Positions 9,184-17,840 of a stretch of 64,000 nucleotides of DNA are shown one piece after another; the stretch's first letter is position 1; each line of letters begins with the position of its first letter. Position numbers and translations under genes: made by a program. Source of the stretch: Chloroflexota bacterium (GTDB lineage: Bacteria; Chloroflexota; Anaerolineae; Anaerolineales; Villigracilaceae); NCBI GenBank assembly GCA_013112685.1, contig JABFGC010000001.1:434001-498000 (forward strand), read 5' to 3'. The notes beneath the pieces were generated by a model. The model worked only from the letters and a program-made list of their open reading frames with translations. It searched no databases and was not told where the DNA came from.

Positions 9184-10031
9184 ACAAAGTAACCCAAGCC
9201 TACCTGCGCTTCCCGCTTGCGCGCCGCATCGAGCACTGGGTGATGATGCTTTCCTTCACCGTGCTCGGTTTCACGGGCCTGCCCCAGCGCTTCCCCGATG
9301 CGGGTCTTTCGAAAGCCATCCTGGGCGCCCTGGGCGGCATCGAAGGCGTGCGCAGCATCCATCACATCGCCGCCATCGTCATGATGTTCGGCACCGCCTG
9401 GCACATTCTGGTGATGGGCTACAGCGTCTTCGTCCTGCGCGACAAAATGTCCATGCTGCCCACCCTTCAAGACGCCAAGGACGCCATCCAGGCGCTGTTA
9501 TACAACATCGGTCTCGCCAAGACCTACCCGCAAATGGGACGCTACACCTTCGAAGAGAAAATGGAATACTGGGCTTTTGTGTGGGGCGCGGCAATCATGG
9601 GGTTGACCGGTTTCATGATGTGGAATCCAATCACCGCCACCCGCTACCTGCCCGGCGAATTCATCCCTGCCGCAAAAGCGGCGCACGGCAACGAAGCCCT
9701 GCTGGCAGTGCTTGCCATCATCATCTGGCACATGTACGGCGTGCACCTCAAACGTTTCAACAAAGCCATGTTCACCGGCAAAATAACCGAAGAGGAAATG
9801 CTCCACGAACACCCGCTCGAACTGGCGGATATCAAAGCCGGGATCGCCGACCGCCGGCCCGACGCGGCGACGCTCCGCAAACGCAAGATGATCTACTACC
9901 CCATCGCCGCCTTCCTGACCCTGGGCATGCTCGCCGGAATCTTCGGCTTTATCAACGCCGAGGAGACCGCGCTCACCACCATTACCCCCATCACCGAATC
10001 GACGCCCCAGGACTCCGGCACAACGCCATAA
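9180..10031 (+). CDS. Membrane cytochrome b, cytochrome b561/hydrogenase-b type
   Basis: Integral-membrane di-heme-type cytochrome b of 283 residues that would oxidise quinol and hand electrons to the nine-heme cytochrome encoded just before it. Four to five helices are visible. Candidate heme-ligand histidines lie in RRIEHWVMML, RSIHHIAAIVMM, GTAWHILVMG and IIIWHMYGVHLKRF. The C-terminus has one more helix (YYPIAAFLTLGMLAGIFGF) and a Thr-rich tail. The start codon overlaps the stop of the previous gene. The family is related to formate dehydrogenase gamma/NiFe-hydrogenase b subunits; the precise complex is not known. Confidence 0.88.
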   Translation: MNKVTQAYLRFPLARRIEHWVMMLSFTVLGFTGLPQRFPDAGLSKAILGALGGIEGVRSIHHIAAIVMMFGTAWHILVMGYSVFVLRDKMSMLPTLQDAKDAIQALLYNIGLAKTYPQMGRYTFEEKMEYWAFVWGAAIMGLTGFMMWNPITATRYLPGEFIPAAKAAHGNEALLAVLAIIIWHMYGVHLKRFNKAMFTGKITEEEMLHEHPLELADIKAGIADRRPDAATLRKRKMIYYPIAAFLTLGMLAGIFGFINAEETALTTITPITESTPQDSGTTP

Positions 10032-10127
10032 ACGAGACCGAAACCGGGTGTGTTTTCGCGCGCCCGGTTTTATTCCCGCCAAAACTCCTTTCAGTCGAGT
10101 ATTCAATTTTGCACATCGGAGGGCAAA

Positions 10128-11823
10128 ATGAAAATTCGGGAACGAGTAAAAAAGTTTTTCTTTCCCGCGCCTGATTCGCCGCGCTGGATTCTCCTGCTCC
10201 CATACATCACGCTGGTTGTCGTGGCATTGACGACCGTCTTCGGGGGGATACAGGCGTGGGAATATACCAATTCTCCGCAATTTTGCGGAACCACGTGTCA
10301 CACCATGCCCCCGCAAAACGCCGTCTACAAAGAATCGCCGCACTCGAACGTCACCTGCGAGGAGTGTCACATCGGGCGCGCGTCCTTTATGGATCAGGCG
10401 TCCCGAAAAACGCAGGGCATCAAAGAAACCTACTACCAGATCTTCAAACTCTACGAGTTTCCAATCCGCGCCAAGGCATTGCGCCCCTCCCGCGACACCT
10501 GCGAGAAATGCCATCGCCCCGAAACCTTCTCCGATGACAGCCTGCGCCGCATCAACCGCTTCGGAAGCGACCTCGAGAACACCGCCACGACCATCTACCT
10601 CATCATGAAAACCGGCGGCGGGGATGCGCGGCAGGGGAACGCGCGCGGCATTCACTGGCATATTACCAACAAGGTATTGTTTTACTCGAACGACGAATTA
10701 AGCCAGGAAATCCCCTACGTCCGCGTGTATAACGAGGACGGCACGTATGCGGAATACACCGACATCGAGTCCGGATTCGACCCGTCCACGATAAAGGAAG
10801 GAGACCTCAAACAGATTGATTGTGTCACCTGCCATAACCGCGTCACCCACAACTTCCAGCCTCCGTACAAATCGGTGGACCAATCCATGGCGGCGGGGCT
10901 GATTGACCCGTCCATCCCCCTGATCCACGCCAAGGCAGTGGAGGTCCTTTCCACCGAATACGCCTCGCGCGATGAAGCGGCAAAAGCGATCGCAGACCTG
11001 GAAGAGGACTATAAACGCAACCTGTTCGATTACTACAGCCGGAACGGCGCAAAGATCAAACAGGCGGTCGCCGAGATTCAGGCGATTTACGACCGGACGG
11101 TTTTCCATGACCAGGAAATTGACTGGACCACCTATCCGAACAACCTCGGGCACATCGAGTCGCCGGGTTGTTTCCGCTGTCACGACGGCAAGCACCTGAA
11201 CGAAAACGAAGAAGCGATCCGCCTCGAGTGCAACATCTGTCACGCCATTCCGGTGGCGGCAGGCGCGGACGATTTCGTGACCAACATCGAGATCAGCAAC
11301 GGGCCCGAACCCGAAACCCACCTCAACCCCAACTGGATCAGCCTGCACAACCAGGCGATCGGTCCTTCCTGCGCCAACTGCCATTCCACCAAAGACCCCG
11401 GCGGCACGAGCAATACTTCGTTCTGTTCGGAACAGCGCCTGTCATGGCAACGTCTTCACCTTCGCCGGTTTCGATGCGCCCGCCTTGCGCGAGATCATCA
11501 AGAGCCAACTGCCGCCGCCCGAACCCGCGCTCGAAGTCCCGCCGCTGACGGGCGAGCCGACCTACGAAAACTACATCTCCATCCTGTTCACGGTCAAATG
11601 CACGGGCTGTCACACGGAAGGCGAAGCCGCGCCTGAAGGTCTCGACCTTTCCACTTATGGCGCTTCGATGCAGGGCGGCGATAACGGACCGGTCATCCTC
11701 CCCGGCAACGCGGCGGACAGCCCGCTGGTCATCGTTCAATCCGGGGATCACTTCGTCAACTTCACGGTGGAGGAACTTCAGAATGTGATTGATTGGATCA
11801 CTAACGGAGCGCCTGAGAAGTAA
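10128..11823 (+). CDS. NapC/NirT-like multiheme cytochrome with C-terminal cytochrome domain (frame break)
   Basis: Membrane-anchored multiheme quinol-oxidising type cytochrome, about 565 residues after repair. One N-terminal helix (WILLLPYITLVVVALTTVFGG) precedes FCGTTCHTMPP, the CX3CH first heme often found in this family, then CEECH, CEKCH, CVTCH, CFRCH, CNICH, CANCH. A break near 11428 (TTCGGAAC; removing one G) restores FCSNSACHGNVF, an unusual CX4CH site, and the frame continues to CTGCHTEGEAAPEGLDLSTY, a planctomycete-type cytochrome domain. Total nine candidate hemes. The start has GGAGGGC upstream. It is last in the cytochrome operon and resembles inner-membrane cytochromes such as ImcH in overall logic; this analogy is inference. 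Confidence 0.85.
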
Positions 11824-11843
11824 TTCGTAATCCACGTTACGTG

Positions 11844-11886
11844 CCCTCACCCCCGTCTCCTCTCCCCAGCGGGAGAGGGGTGAAGG
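11844..11886. repeat. CTCACCCCCGTC-type GC-rich palindromic repeat, copy 1
   Basis: CCCTCACCCCCGTCTCCTCT followed by AGCGGGAGAGGGGTGA forms an imperfect hairpin. Related copies lie near 19976, 36984 and 62789 in this window, all intergenic. Confidence 0.7.
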
Positions 11887-11893
11887 GGCGAGT

Positions 11894-11929
11894 AAAAAAG
11901 AGCCGCCCGCAATGGAACGGCTCTTTTTT
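11894..11929. terminator. Bidirectional terminator between the two cytochrome operons
   Basis: AAAAAAGAGCCG pairs with CGGCTCTTTTTT around a 12-base loop; T runs exist on both strands. It ends both the plus-strand cytochrome operon and the convergent NrfD operon. Confidence 0.85.
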
Positions 11930-11947
11930 CCTTTCAGAAATTGCGCA

Positions 11948-13213
11948 TCACGTATTTCGCACTACTTCCCCCGCCTGTACCGTCACCACCCCATGCTCTT
12001 CGCGGGTGATGCGGTGGTCCACAATCCGCAGGTATTTCACGCCGACGGAAAATGCCAGCAGACCGAAGGCAATGATACCGATGCCGGTCACCCACTCGAC
12101 CAGCGCGGGCGTGTAAGTGGTGTAGTTCACGATCATCTCGCCGGGGGTGTACGGGATGACCGCCAGGAAGCCGACGATGTTCGTGTCGAAGCGGAAGGCA
12201 ACCACGCCGCCCACGATCATTGCAAAGGCGAGCATCCGCCAAAGGGGAGACTGACGCGCGGGGCGATAGAGCAGCAAAATGGTGGGAAGAAGCGCGCCCA
12301 CGAGCATCTCGCCAGCCCAGAAGTTGAAGGAAAGCGTCCCTTTGGTGAGCAGTTCGAATCCTTCCGTCCTGCCGGGCTCGTAGGTGTAGGTTTGGGAAAG
12401 CCAGTCCCAGAAGCGCCAGTAAAGATAGGCGATCATCAGGTAGCCGAGGAACTGGGCAACGCGCTCGATCAACACGTCGTTGACTTTGGCTTTGGATGTG
12501 AGCCGCGCCGCCAGCATGGAAGCCAGCAGGGTGAGCGCGATTCCGCCGAGGATGGCGGTGAACATGAACAGCACCGACATCTCCGGGCGGTACCAGATCG
12601 GGCGGGCTTTGATGACGCCGTAGACCGCACCCAGCGAGGATTGATGCAGGCTGGAGAGCGCCAAACCGAAGATGGCAAGCACCGGCGCATAATGATGCAG
12701 ATGTTCCATCTTCCCGGCGAGGCGCGGGAATTTTTTGCGCAGCCATTCGAACGACGCCAGGATGGGCATGACCTCGAGCAGAAGCACGGTGAAATACAAG
12801 CCCACGCACATGGTCACTTCCCACAACAGGGAGTGCGTGTTCCAGAAGACGAACGACTTCCAGAAGCGGTCGGGACGCCCGATGTCGAGCAGGAGCGCCA
12901 TCATCGCCATGCTGTAGCCGGTGAAGCCGATGAAGGTGGCGGTGCGCGCGATGGGTTCGTAGCGTTTGAGCCCGAAGAGATAGACCGCCGCGCACATGCT
13001 GAACGCGCCCGCACTCAAGGCGATGGCGGAGAGATCAATGGTGATCCACAATCCCCAGGGGACGAGGTCGGTCAGGTTCGTGATGACCAGTCCCTTCCAA
13101 AAGACCAGGATGCCGCCGAGGAGCGCCGAGAGCAGGATCATTCCGAGGAGGGCGAGCCATACACCCCAGGGGGTGACGATGGTTTCGCGGATGGTTCGAA
13201 AGATTGTTTTCAT
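11948..13213 (-). CDS. NrfD/HybB-type quinone-interacting membrane subunit
   Basis: Polytopic membrane protein of 421 residues in the NrfD/PsrC/HybB superfamily, with about ten helices. Typical parts are VPWGLWITIDLSAIALSAGAF near residue 50, LLDIGRPDRFWKSFVFWNTHSLLWEV, LSSLHQSSLGAVY and FNFWAGEMLVGALLPTILL. It would exchange electrons and protons with menaquinone. The ATG two bases after the stop of the Fe-S gene was chosen as start (homologues begin MKT...). Together with the Fe-S protein and the octaheme cytochrome it forms a conductor module like those of Qrc, Nhc/Ohc, Hmc or Alternative Complex III. No catalytic molybdopterin subunit is encoded here. Confidence 0.92.
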   Translation of the reverse strand: MKTIFRTIRETIVTPWGVWLALLGMILLSALLGGILVFWKGLVITNLTDLVPWGLWITIDLSAIALSAGAFSMCAAVYLFGLKRYEPIARTATFIGFTGYSMAMMALLLDIGRPDRFWKSFVFWNTHSLLWEVTMCVGLYFTVLLLEVMPILASFEWLRKKFPRLAGKMEHLHHYAPVLAIFGLALSSLHQSSLGAVYGVIKARPIWYRPEMSVLFMFTAILGGIALTLLASMLAARLTSKAKVNDVLIERVAQFLGYLMIAYLYWRFWDWLSQTYTYEPGRTEGFELLTKGTLSFNFWAGEMLVGALLPTILLLYRPARQSPLWRMLAFAMIVGGVVAFRFDTNIVGFLAVIPYTPGEMIVNYTTYTPALVEWVTGIGIIAFGLLAFSVGVKYLRIVDHRITREEHGVVTVQAGEVVRNT

Positions 13214-13214
13214 G

Positions 13215-13990
13215 TCAGCCCTCCACAACCCTGTTTTCGGTCACGGGCAGGTAGTACACCCGCGGATTGGTCCCCAGGTTCTCACGCAGGCGGTAGGAAG
13301 GATGCTTCTTCAAGACCTGGCTGACGTTCGAGTTCGGGTCGTTCAGGTCGCCAAAGATGCGCGCTCCCGTAGGGCGACCGACCACGCAGGCGGGGGTCGC
13401 CGCGGCATCCACGCCGGGCTTGAGTCCAAGCGACATGCCGCGGTCGATGCGCTGGTAACAGAACGAGCATTTCTCCGGCACGCCGCGCGGACGGCGTTCC
13501 ACGTCCGGGTCGCCCCATTCAGGCACGGCGGGGTTCCCGCCTGTGAAAGCTTCCCAATTGAAGGCGCGCGCGTCGTACGGGCACGCCGCCATGCAATACC
13601 GGCGACCGATGCACTTTTCGTAATCCATCATCACGATGCCGTCGTCGCGGTAGTAACTGGCGCCCACCGGGCAGACCTCCACACAGGGCGCGTGTTCGCA
13701 CTGCATACAGGGGCGCGGCAGGTAGACCATCTTTCCATCCACCTCGCCGACTTCCAATACCTTGTTCCAATCCAGGTCGGGGTTGATGTCGTTGTTGGCG
13801 TGGCAGATCAGATTGCATTGCCCGCACGACCGGTGCACTTGGACTGGTCAATGACCATCGCCCACTGGCGCTCGCCCTGCGCGCCGCCGGAGGCTTGCGC
13901 TTCCTGGATCAGGCGCGTACCGGCGGCAACCGCCAAACCAACCGCGGAGAGTTTGATGAAATCGCGGCGGTTGAGTTTATTTTCCGTCAT
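13215..13990 (-). CDS. Tat-exported 4Fe-4S ferredoxin-type subunit (frame break; cluster cysteines altered)
   Basis: Electron-transfer subunit of the HybA/NrfC/DmsB type with a twin-arginine signal (RRDFIKLSAVGLAVAAG). Cluster motifs seen are CMQCEHAPCVEVCPVG, CIGRRYCMAACPYD, CSFCYQRIDRG and CVVGRPTGARIFGDLNDP. The first motif is split by a frame break around 13826, between CTG and CGQCNLICHANND. Two positions that are Cys in the family read Arg here (CIG-R-RYC and CVVG-R-PTG), each as GGT CGC where GGT TGC is expected, and the frame break sits at the same kind of place. This points to consensus error more than loss of clusters. Its start overlaps the stop of the octaheme gene (ATGA), and its stop lies two bases before the NrfD start. 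Confidence 0.88.
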
Positions 13991-14955
13991 GGTGGACCTC
14001 CTCCGATTTCCTCAACGCGGCGCGATAGCCCTTCTCGAGCCAGGGGCGCAAGCAACATGCCAGCCGCAAGCCCCACAAGAGCCGCAATGCCCGCATAGCC
14101 GATGGGCGAAACCGGGGTCGGCTGGGGCGTGATGGAAGCCAACTCAGCGCCGGGCGTCGCTGCGGCGGCGGTCGGCTCCACAGCGACAGGCGTGGCGGAT
14201 TGATTCGTGGCGATGGCTTCGCCATCCCCGTGCATCTGCTCGGCATGGCACGCCGTACAGGTCTGAATGCTGGCTTTGAAGGAGTGATCGGCGACCTGGT
14301 GAATCTCACTATCGCCGCTCTCCAGATGTTCGAGGTGACAGTCAATGCAGTTGATACCCTGCTTGCTGTGCGTGGAATATGGGAAGTCCATGCTGGCTTC
14401 CTCGTGACAACTGATGCACAAATTGGAGGCATCCTTGAAGGACTGTTCCTTCAGGTTGACCGTGACCTTCAAAGAAGCGTTGTGAGGATCGTGGCAGTTC
14501 GTGCAGTCCATGCCCGCCGCGTAGTGGGTGCTTCCCTCCCATTCCTCGAAACCGAAGCGCGCATCGGTGTGACACGTCCCGCACGTCCCGCCGGTGACAT
14601 CCGCGCTCATGGTGGTGCGGGGGTGTTCGCCGCGTTCGTCCACGTGGCAGGCGGCGCAGGTCACGCCGTCCTCCGCCCAGGTGCCTGTGACTTCATCGTA
14701 ACCGGTCACATGGCAGGCAAGGCAGGCGGTGGGCTTGCCCTGGTCCGTCCGGGCGTTGACGAAGATTGGGTCTTTGGTGGCATTTCCATGCGCGCCGTTC
14801 TGCCAGCTCATCTGAAACGCCTCGTGACAATCGGCGCAGTCTTCCTCCCCGGTTGGAGGGGTTTGATCCTGCGCGGAAGCGGCAATGAGGGTGACGCCCG
14901 CAAACACCAGGGCGAACACCACGGCAATGAAAAATTTTTCAAAGCGAGAGAACAT
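13987..14955 (-). CDS. Octaheme c-type cytochrome with C-terminal membrane anchor
   Basis: Exported cytochrome of about 322 residues. A signal peptide (FFIAVVFALVFAGVTLIAASA) is followed by eight CxxCH motifs: CADCH, CLACH, CAACH, CGTCH, CTNCH, CISCH, CIDCH, CTACH. Then come an Ala/Thr/Pro-rich linker and a C-terminal helix (YAGIAALVGLAAGMLLAPLA) with a basic tail. ATG at the given end was preferred over a TTG two codons upstream because AGGAG is 8 bases before it. The stop overlaps the Fe-S gene start. The order octaheme - Fe-S - NrfD matches conductor complexes that move electrons between quinone pool and periplasmic hemes. Confidence 0.92.
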   Translation of the reverse strand: MFSRFEKFFIAVVFALVFAGVTLIAASAQDQTPPTGEEDCADCHEAFQMSWQNGAHGNATKDPIFVNARTDQGKPTACLACHVTGYDEVTGTWAEDGVTCAACHVDERGEHPRTTMSADVTGGTCGTCHTDARFGFEEWEGSTHYAAGMDCTNCHDPHNASLKVTVNLKEQSFKDASNLCISCHEEASMDFPYSTHSKQGINCIDCHLEHLESGDSEIHQVADHSFKASIQTCTACHAEQMHGDGEAIATNQSATPVAVEPTAAAATPGAELASITPQPTPVSPIGYAGIAALVGLAAGMLLAPLAREGLSRRVEEIGGGPP

Positions 14956-14969
14956 GATCAAATCTCCTA

Positions 14970-15320
14970 TCAGGCGTGGGATACGACGGGTTTCGGTTCG
15001 GGGACCGGCGCGGTGAGAAAAATCTCACACTCCAGGCAGGCTTCGCGCAAATAACCGTTGGACAGGCGGTGAGTCTGCCAGCAGGGTTTGCCGCTTTCGG
15101 CGGCTTTGGCGTTGATCTCGTCTACGGAAAGACCCTGCTCCTTCCAGCAGGGCGCTTCATCTTTGACCAGCAGACTGCGTTCCAACTCGGCTTCCTTTTG
15201 CCAGCGCGCATCCAGCCGGCGCAGTGCGATCACAACCAGCGCGGTCAGCAAAAGGGGGATGCCGAGGCGGAGGGCAACGCCAGCCAGGAAGAGCAGAATG
15301 GGTGTCAGTGTATCCATCAT
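14970..15320 (-). CDS. Small membrane protein with a four-cysteine C-terminal domain
   Basis: 116-residue protein: one N-terminal hydrophobic stretch (ILLFLAGVALRLGIPLLLTALVVIAL) then a cytoplasmic domain with four cysteines in CWKEQG, PCWQTHR and ACLECEIF. The Cys spacing could bind a metal or Fe-S cluster. No family recognised. Start chosen at the first ATG of an ATGATG pair, 6 bases after GAGGTG. It sits just before the octaheme gene, so it is probably an accessory or assembly protein of the cytochrome/NrfD complex (inference from context only). Confidence 0.75.
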   Translation of the reverse strand: MMDTLTPILLFLAGVALRLGIPLLLTALVVIALRRLDARWQKEAELERSLLVKDEAPCWKEQGLSVDEINAKAAESGKPCWQTHRLSNGYLREACLECEIFLTAPVPEPKPVVSHA

Positions 15321-15325
15321 GCACC

Positions 15326-15448
15326 TCACGACTTCAGCCAGTAATTGGCATTGTGATGGCGGAACCATTCACCCGCGAGCAGGAGCAATCCGAACGGAAC
15401 GACCAGGCGCACCGCGAACATCAGCAGGATAATCTCAATACCGTTCAT
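15326..15448 (-). CDS. 40-residue hydrophobic membrane peptide heading the NrfD operon
   Basis: Short gene with a good ribosome site (AGGAG, 7 bases before ATG). It encodes MNGIEIILLMFAVRLVVPFG followed by LLLLAGEWFR and HHNANYWLKS: one transmembrane helix and a short polar tail with two adjacent histidines. Stop lies 5 bases before the next start, so it is translationally close to the four-cysteine protein. Its size and place suggest a small structural subunit of the membrane complex, like small subunits of other cytochrome complexes. It is too short to be called by length alone; operon position and ribosome site support it. Confidence 0.65.
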   Translation of the reverse strand: MNGIEIILLMFAVRLVVPFGLLLLAGEWFRHHNANYWLKS

Positions 15449-15620
15449 CGCAATCTCCTTTCTTTCTCTGCCCCCACTATATGACTCCCGTAAAGGAAAG
15501 TAAATTCGTACTTAACCCCATTTTCAGATTAAACCCCCCGCATCTTTTTGGACCTCAAACCTGCGGCGAACACCCTACGCCTTTCCCACCCTTTGGGGGA
15601 TTCGCCCCATTTGTACCCGC
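15449..15620. other. Intergenic region between NrfD operon and two-component genes
   Basis: Holds the promoter region of the minus-strand cytochrome operon. Nothing gene-like is seen; the part 15530-15620 is C/T-rich without a conserved motif that I recognise. Confidence 0.5.
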
Positions 15621-15648
15621 GAAAAAAAAGACTCCCATCACGGGAGCC
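15621..15648 (-). terminator. Terminator of the two-component operon
   Basis: On the minus strand GGCTCCC-GTGAT-GGGAGTC is followed by T8. It lies about 50 bases after the stop of the response-regulator gene. Confidence 0.8.
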
Positions 15649-15654
15649 TTCACT

Positions 15655-15696
15655 TGTAACCTGAAACCTGCAACTTGAAACCTGCAACCTGCAACC
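15655..15696. repeat. Tandem 'CCTGCAACTTGAAA' word repeat
   Basis: Five imperfect copies of (A)ACCTG(A/C)AA between the terminator and the response-regulator stop. Similar low-order word repeats fill several other gaps in this window (for example 56925-56955). Confidence 0.6.
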
Positions 15697-16347
15697 CTAC
15701 GCCTTGATAATCCCCTTCCGAATCGCATACCGCACCAGTTCGGAGCGCGAGTGCAGGCTTAACTTGCGCATGATGTTCTCGCGGTGACGTTCCACCGTCT
15801 TCGGGCTGATGACCAGCGCGGCGGCAATCTCGTCGTTGCTGGCGCCCTCCGCCAGCTGAGTCAGCACTTCGCGTTCGCGTTCGGTCAAACCGTCGAGGCT
15901 GACCTTTTCCTCTGCGGTTCGCTCGGCATTGAAGAAGTCGCGTACGAGCAGTTTGGCAAGGGACGGATACAGATACACCTCGTCCTTCGCCGCCGCGTTG
16001 ATGGCGGTGATCAATTCTTCGGGCGCGGCGCGTTTGGGCACATAGCCCGATGCGCCCGCGTTCAACATCTGGAAGAAGTATTCCTCGTCCTCGTGGATGG
16101 TCAACGCCACCACGTTCACTTCCGGGAATTTCGCCTTGATGGCGCGCGTGGCTTCGATGCCGGTCTTGTCGGGCAGGCCGATGTCCATCAGAATGACGGT
16201 GGGGCGAACGCGCTCGGTCTCGCTCAGCGCCTCCTCCGCCGAGCCAGCCTCCCCAACGATCTCCATGTCCTTCTGCCCGCTGATGAGCATCTTCAACCCC
16301 GAACGCACCACCGCATGGTCGTCCACCAGGAGTAATCGAATCGTCAT
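15697..16347 (-). CDS. NarL/FixJ-family response regulator
   Basis: DNA-binding regulator of 216 residues: receiver domain (residues 1-120; acidic pair DD at 9-10, phospho-acceptor D in LMDIGLPDK near 55, Lys in YVPKRA near 105) and C-terminal LuxR-type HTH (LTEREREVLTQLAEGASNDE to KTVERHRENIMRKL). Its start overlaps the stop of the histidine kinase (ATGA). With the quinol/cytochrome genes beside it, a role in respiratory gene control is plausible but not shown. Confidence 0.95.
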   Translation of the reverse strand: MTIRLLLVDDHAVVRSGLKMLISGQKDMEIVGEAGSAEEALSETERVRPTVILMDIGLPDKTGIEATRAIKAKFPEVNVVALTIHEDEEYFFQMLNAGASGYVPKRAAPEELITAINAAAKDEVYLYPSLAKLLVRDFFNAERTAEEKVSLDGLTEREREVLTQLAEGASNDEIAAALVISPKTVERHRENIMRKLSLHSRSELVRYAIRKGIIKA

Positions 16348-17809
16348 GTCGTCTCTCCCTTCATCGCATCGCAGGGAATCATTGCCTCGACCTCCGTTCC
16401 ATAATCGGGGCGTGAGTGGATTTCCACCGTCCCGCCCAGCAGTGCGGCGCGTTCGTTCATGCCTGCCAGCCCAAGCGAGACCCGCCCGTCGCGCTTCCTC
16501 ACCGCATCCAAATCAAAGCCGACGCCGTTATCGCGCACCAGGATATGCACCGATTTTTCCCGGTATTCCAGGCTGATGCGCGCGCTCGTGGCGCGCGAAT
16601 GTTTGATGATGTTGTTCACCGCCTCCTGGATGATGCGGAACACGGCGATCTTGACCGTCTCATCGAGCGGGTGCTCCTCGCCGGAAATATCCAGCCGGAC
16701 GTTGAGTTGAAACATTTCGTGCAGGCGGCTCGTGTACCACCTCAACGTGAAGGACAAGCCCAAATCGTCCAGGTGCGCAGGCCTGAGGTCCGCAATGATG
16801 CGCTGCAGTTCGCGCAGGGCATCCGAGGTGAGGGACTGCAGCCGGTCCAGCGTCTCGCGTTTCCCAGACCTGCCTTTCATTTCGTCGGAAAGCCCGCGCA
16901 GACCCATGCCGATGGCGGTGAGGGATTGCCCCGTCTCGTCGTGCAAATCGCGCGCAATACGCTGACGTTCCGCCTCCTGCGCGGCAACCACCTTGCGGAA
17001 CAACTCCGCCCGCAGGGCTTCGCGTTCGCGCGCTTCGTGCAGACGCGCCTCCTGCAAGTCGGCGATCTTGCGGTCGCTTTCCACCTGGAACGCCCGCAAA
17101 AAACGGATAACGAACACCGCCGCAAACACCGCCGTCACGGCGCGCAGGAGTTGGATGGGAAAACCGAAGACTTCAAGGAACAGATCCGAGTTGATGAAGG
17201 TGGACGGCGGCAGGGCGCTCGGTCTTGTGAAGAGCTGCCCCACCAAGGCTGTACCAGCCGAACGCCACCGACGCCCATAGACTGTCGCGCCCGAAGCGCA
17301 CCAGCCCTGCGCGGCGGAATGCGCGCCGCTGGACGACCAGCCCCGCCGCGGCGAGCAGTCCCGCCGGGATCGCCAGCGAATAGCGCGTCCACACGTCGGT
17401 GATGTCGGGGATGGCTTCGGTCGGATACATGCTCCTGAATTGGAGCAAGCCCGCCACCCAAACCGCCTCCAGCGCGAGCGGAATGATGAGACTCACCCGC
17501 CAGGTGGATTCGCTCCCCAAAACAAGATATGCGCCAAAAGCCGCCAGTGAGAGAAAAGAAAACGCCGAGGATCGAAAGTTCGATGACCGGCATCAGCGCG
17601 AAAAGACCGTTTTTGAAATGCCCCATGATTTTGAACATTTCCAGCCACTCGTGCGCCGCATGCACCAGCCCAAACCCAGCCAGCGGGCGGAGCGCCATCC
17701 GCAGGCGCGCATCGGTGGAATGCCCGCCCTCCATTGCCACCAACAAGCCCATGCTGAAGAAGGCAAGTCCGTAAAAAAAGTAGATGACAATGAGGGAAGT
17801 GGGAGCCAT
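16344..17809 (-). CDS. HisKA_3 (NarX-like) membrane histidine kinase (two frame breaks)
   Basis: Sensor kinase of about 488 residues partnered with the NarL-type regulator. The N-terminal membrane part has around seven helices, without a large extracellular domain, so it may sense within the membrane. The kinase part has RIARDLHDETGQSLTAIGMG (phospho-His in LHDE) and the ATPase stretch VNNIIKHSRATSARISLEY, then DNGVGFD and GRVSLGLAGMNERA. Breaks are near 17545 (extra base in GGCTTTTGGC; restores AAFGAYLVLGSEST) and near 17245 (extra G; restores YSLVGQLFTRPSALPP). The stop overlaps the regulator start. Confidence 0.85.
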
Positions 17810-17840
17810 GGAATGTTTCAGGAAGGGGCGGGTTTGCTTT

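Noticed and set aside
12351..12370. tRNA-like T-arm word GTTCGAATCC
   Set aside because: Inside the NrfD coding region; no acceptor or anticodon stem can be paired around it.
11912..13324. 470-codon plus-strand frame opposite the NrfD gene
   Set aside because: His/Glu/Gly-rich shadow; the minus-strand protein has clear helices and family motifs.
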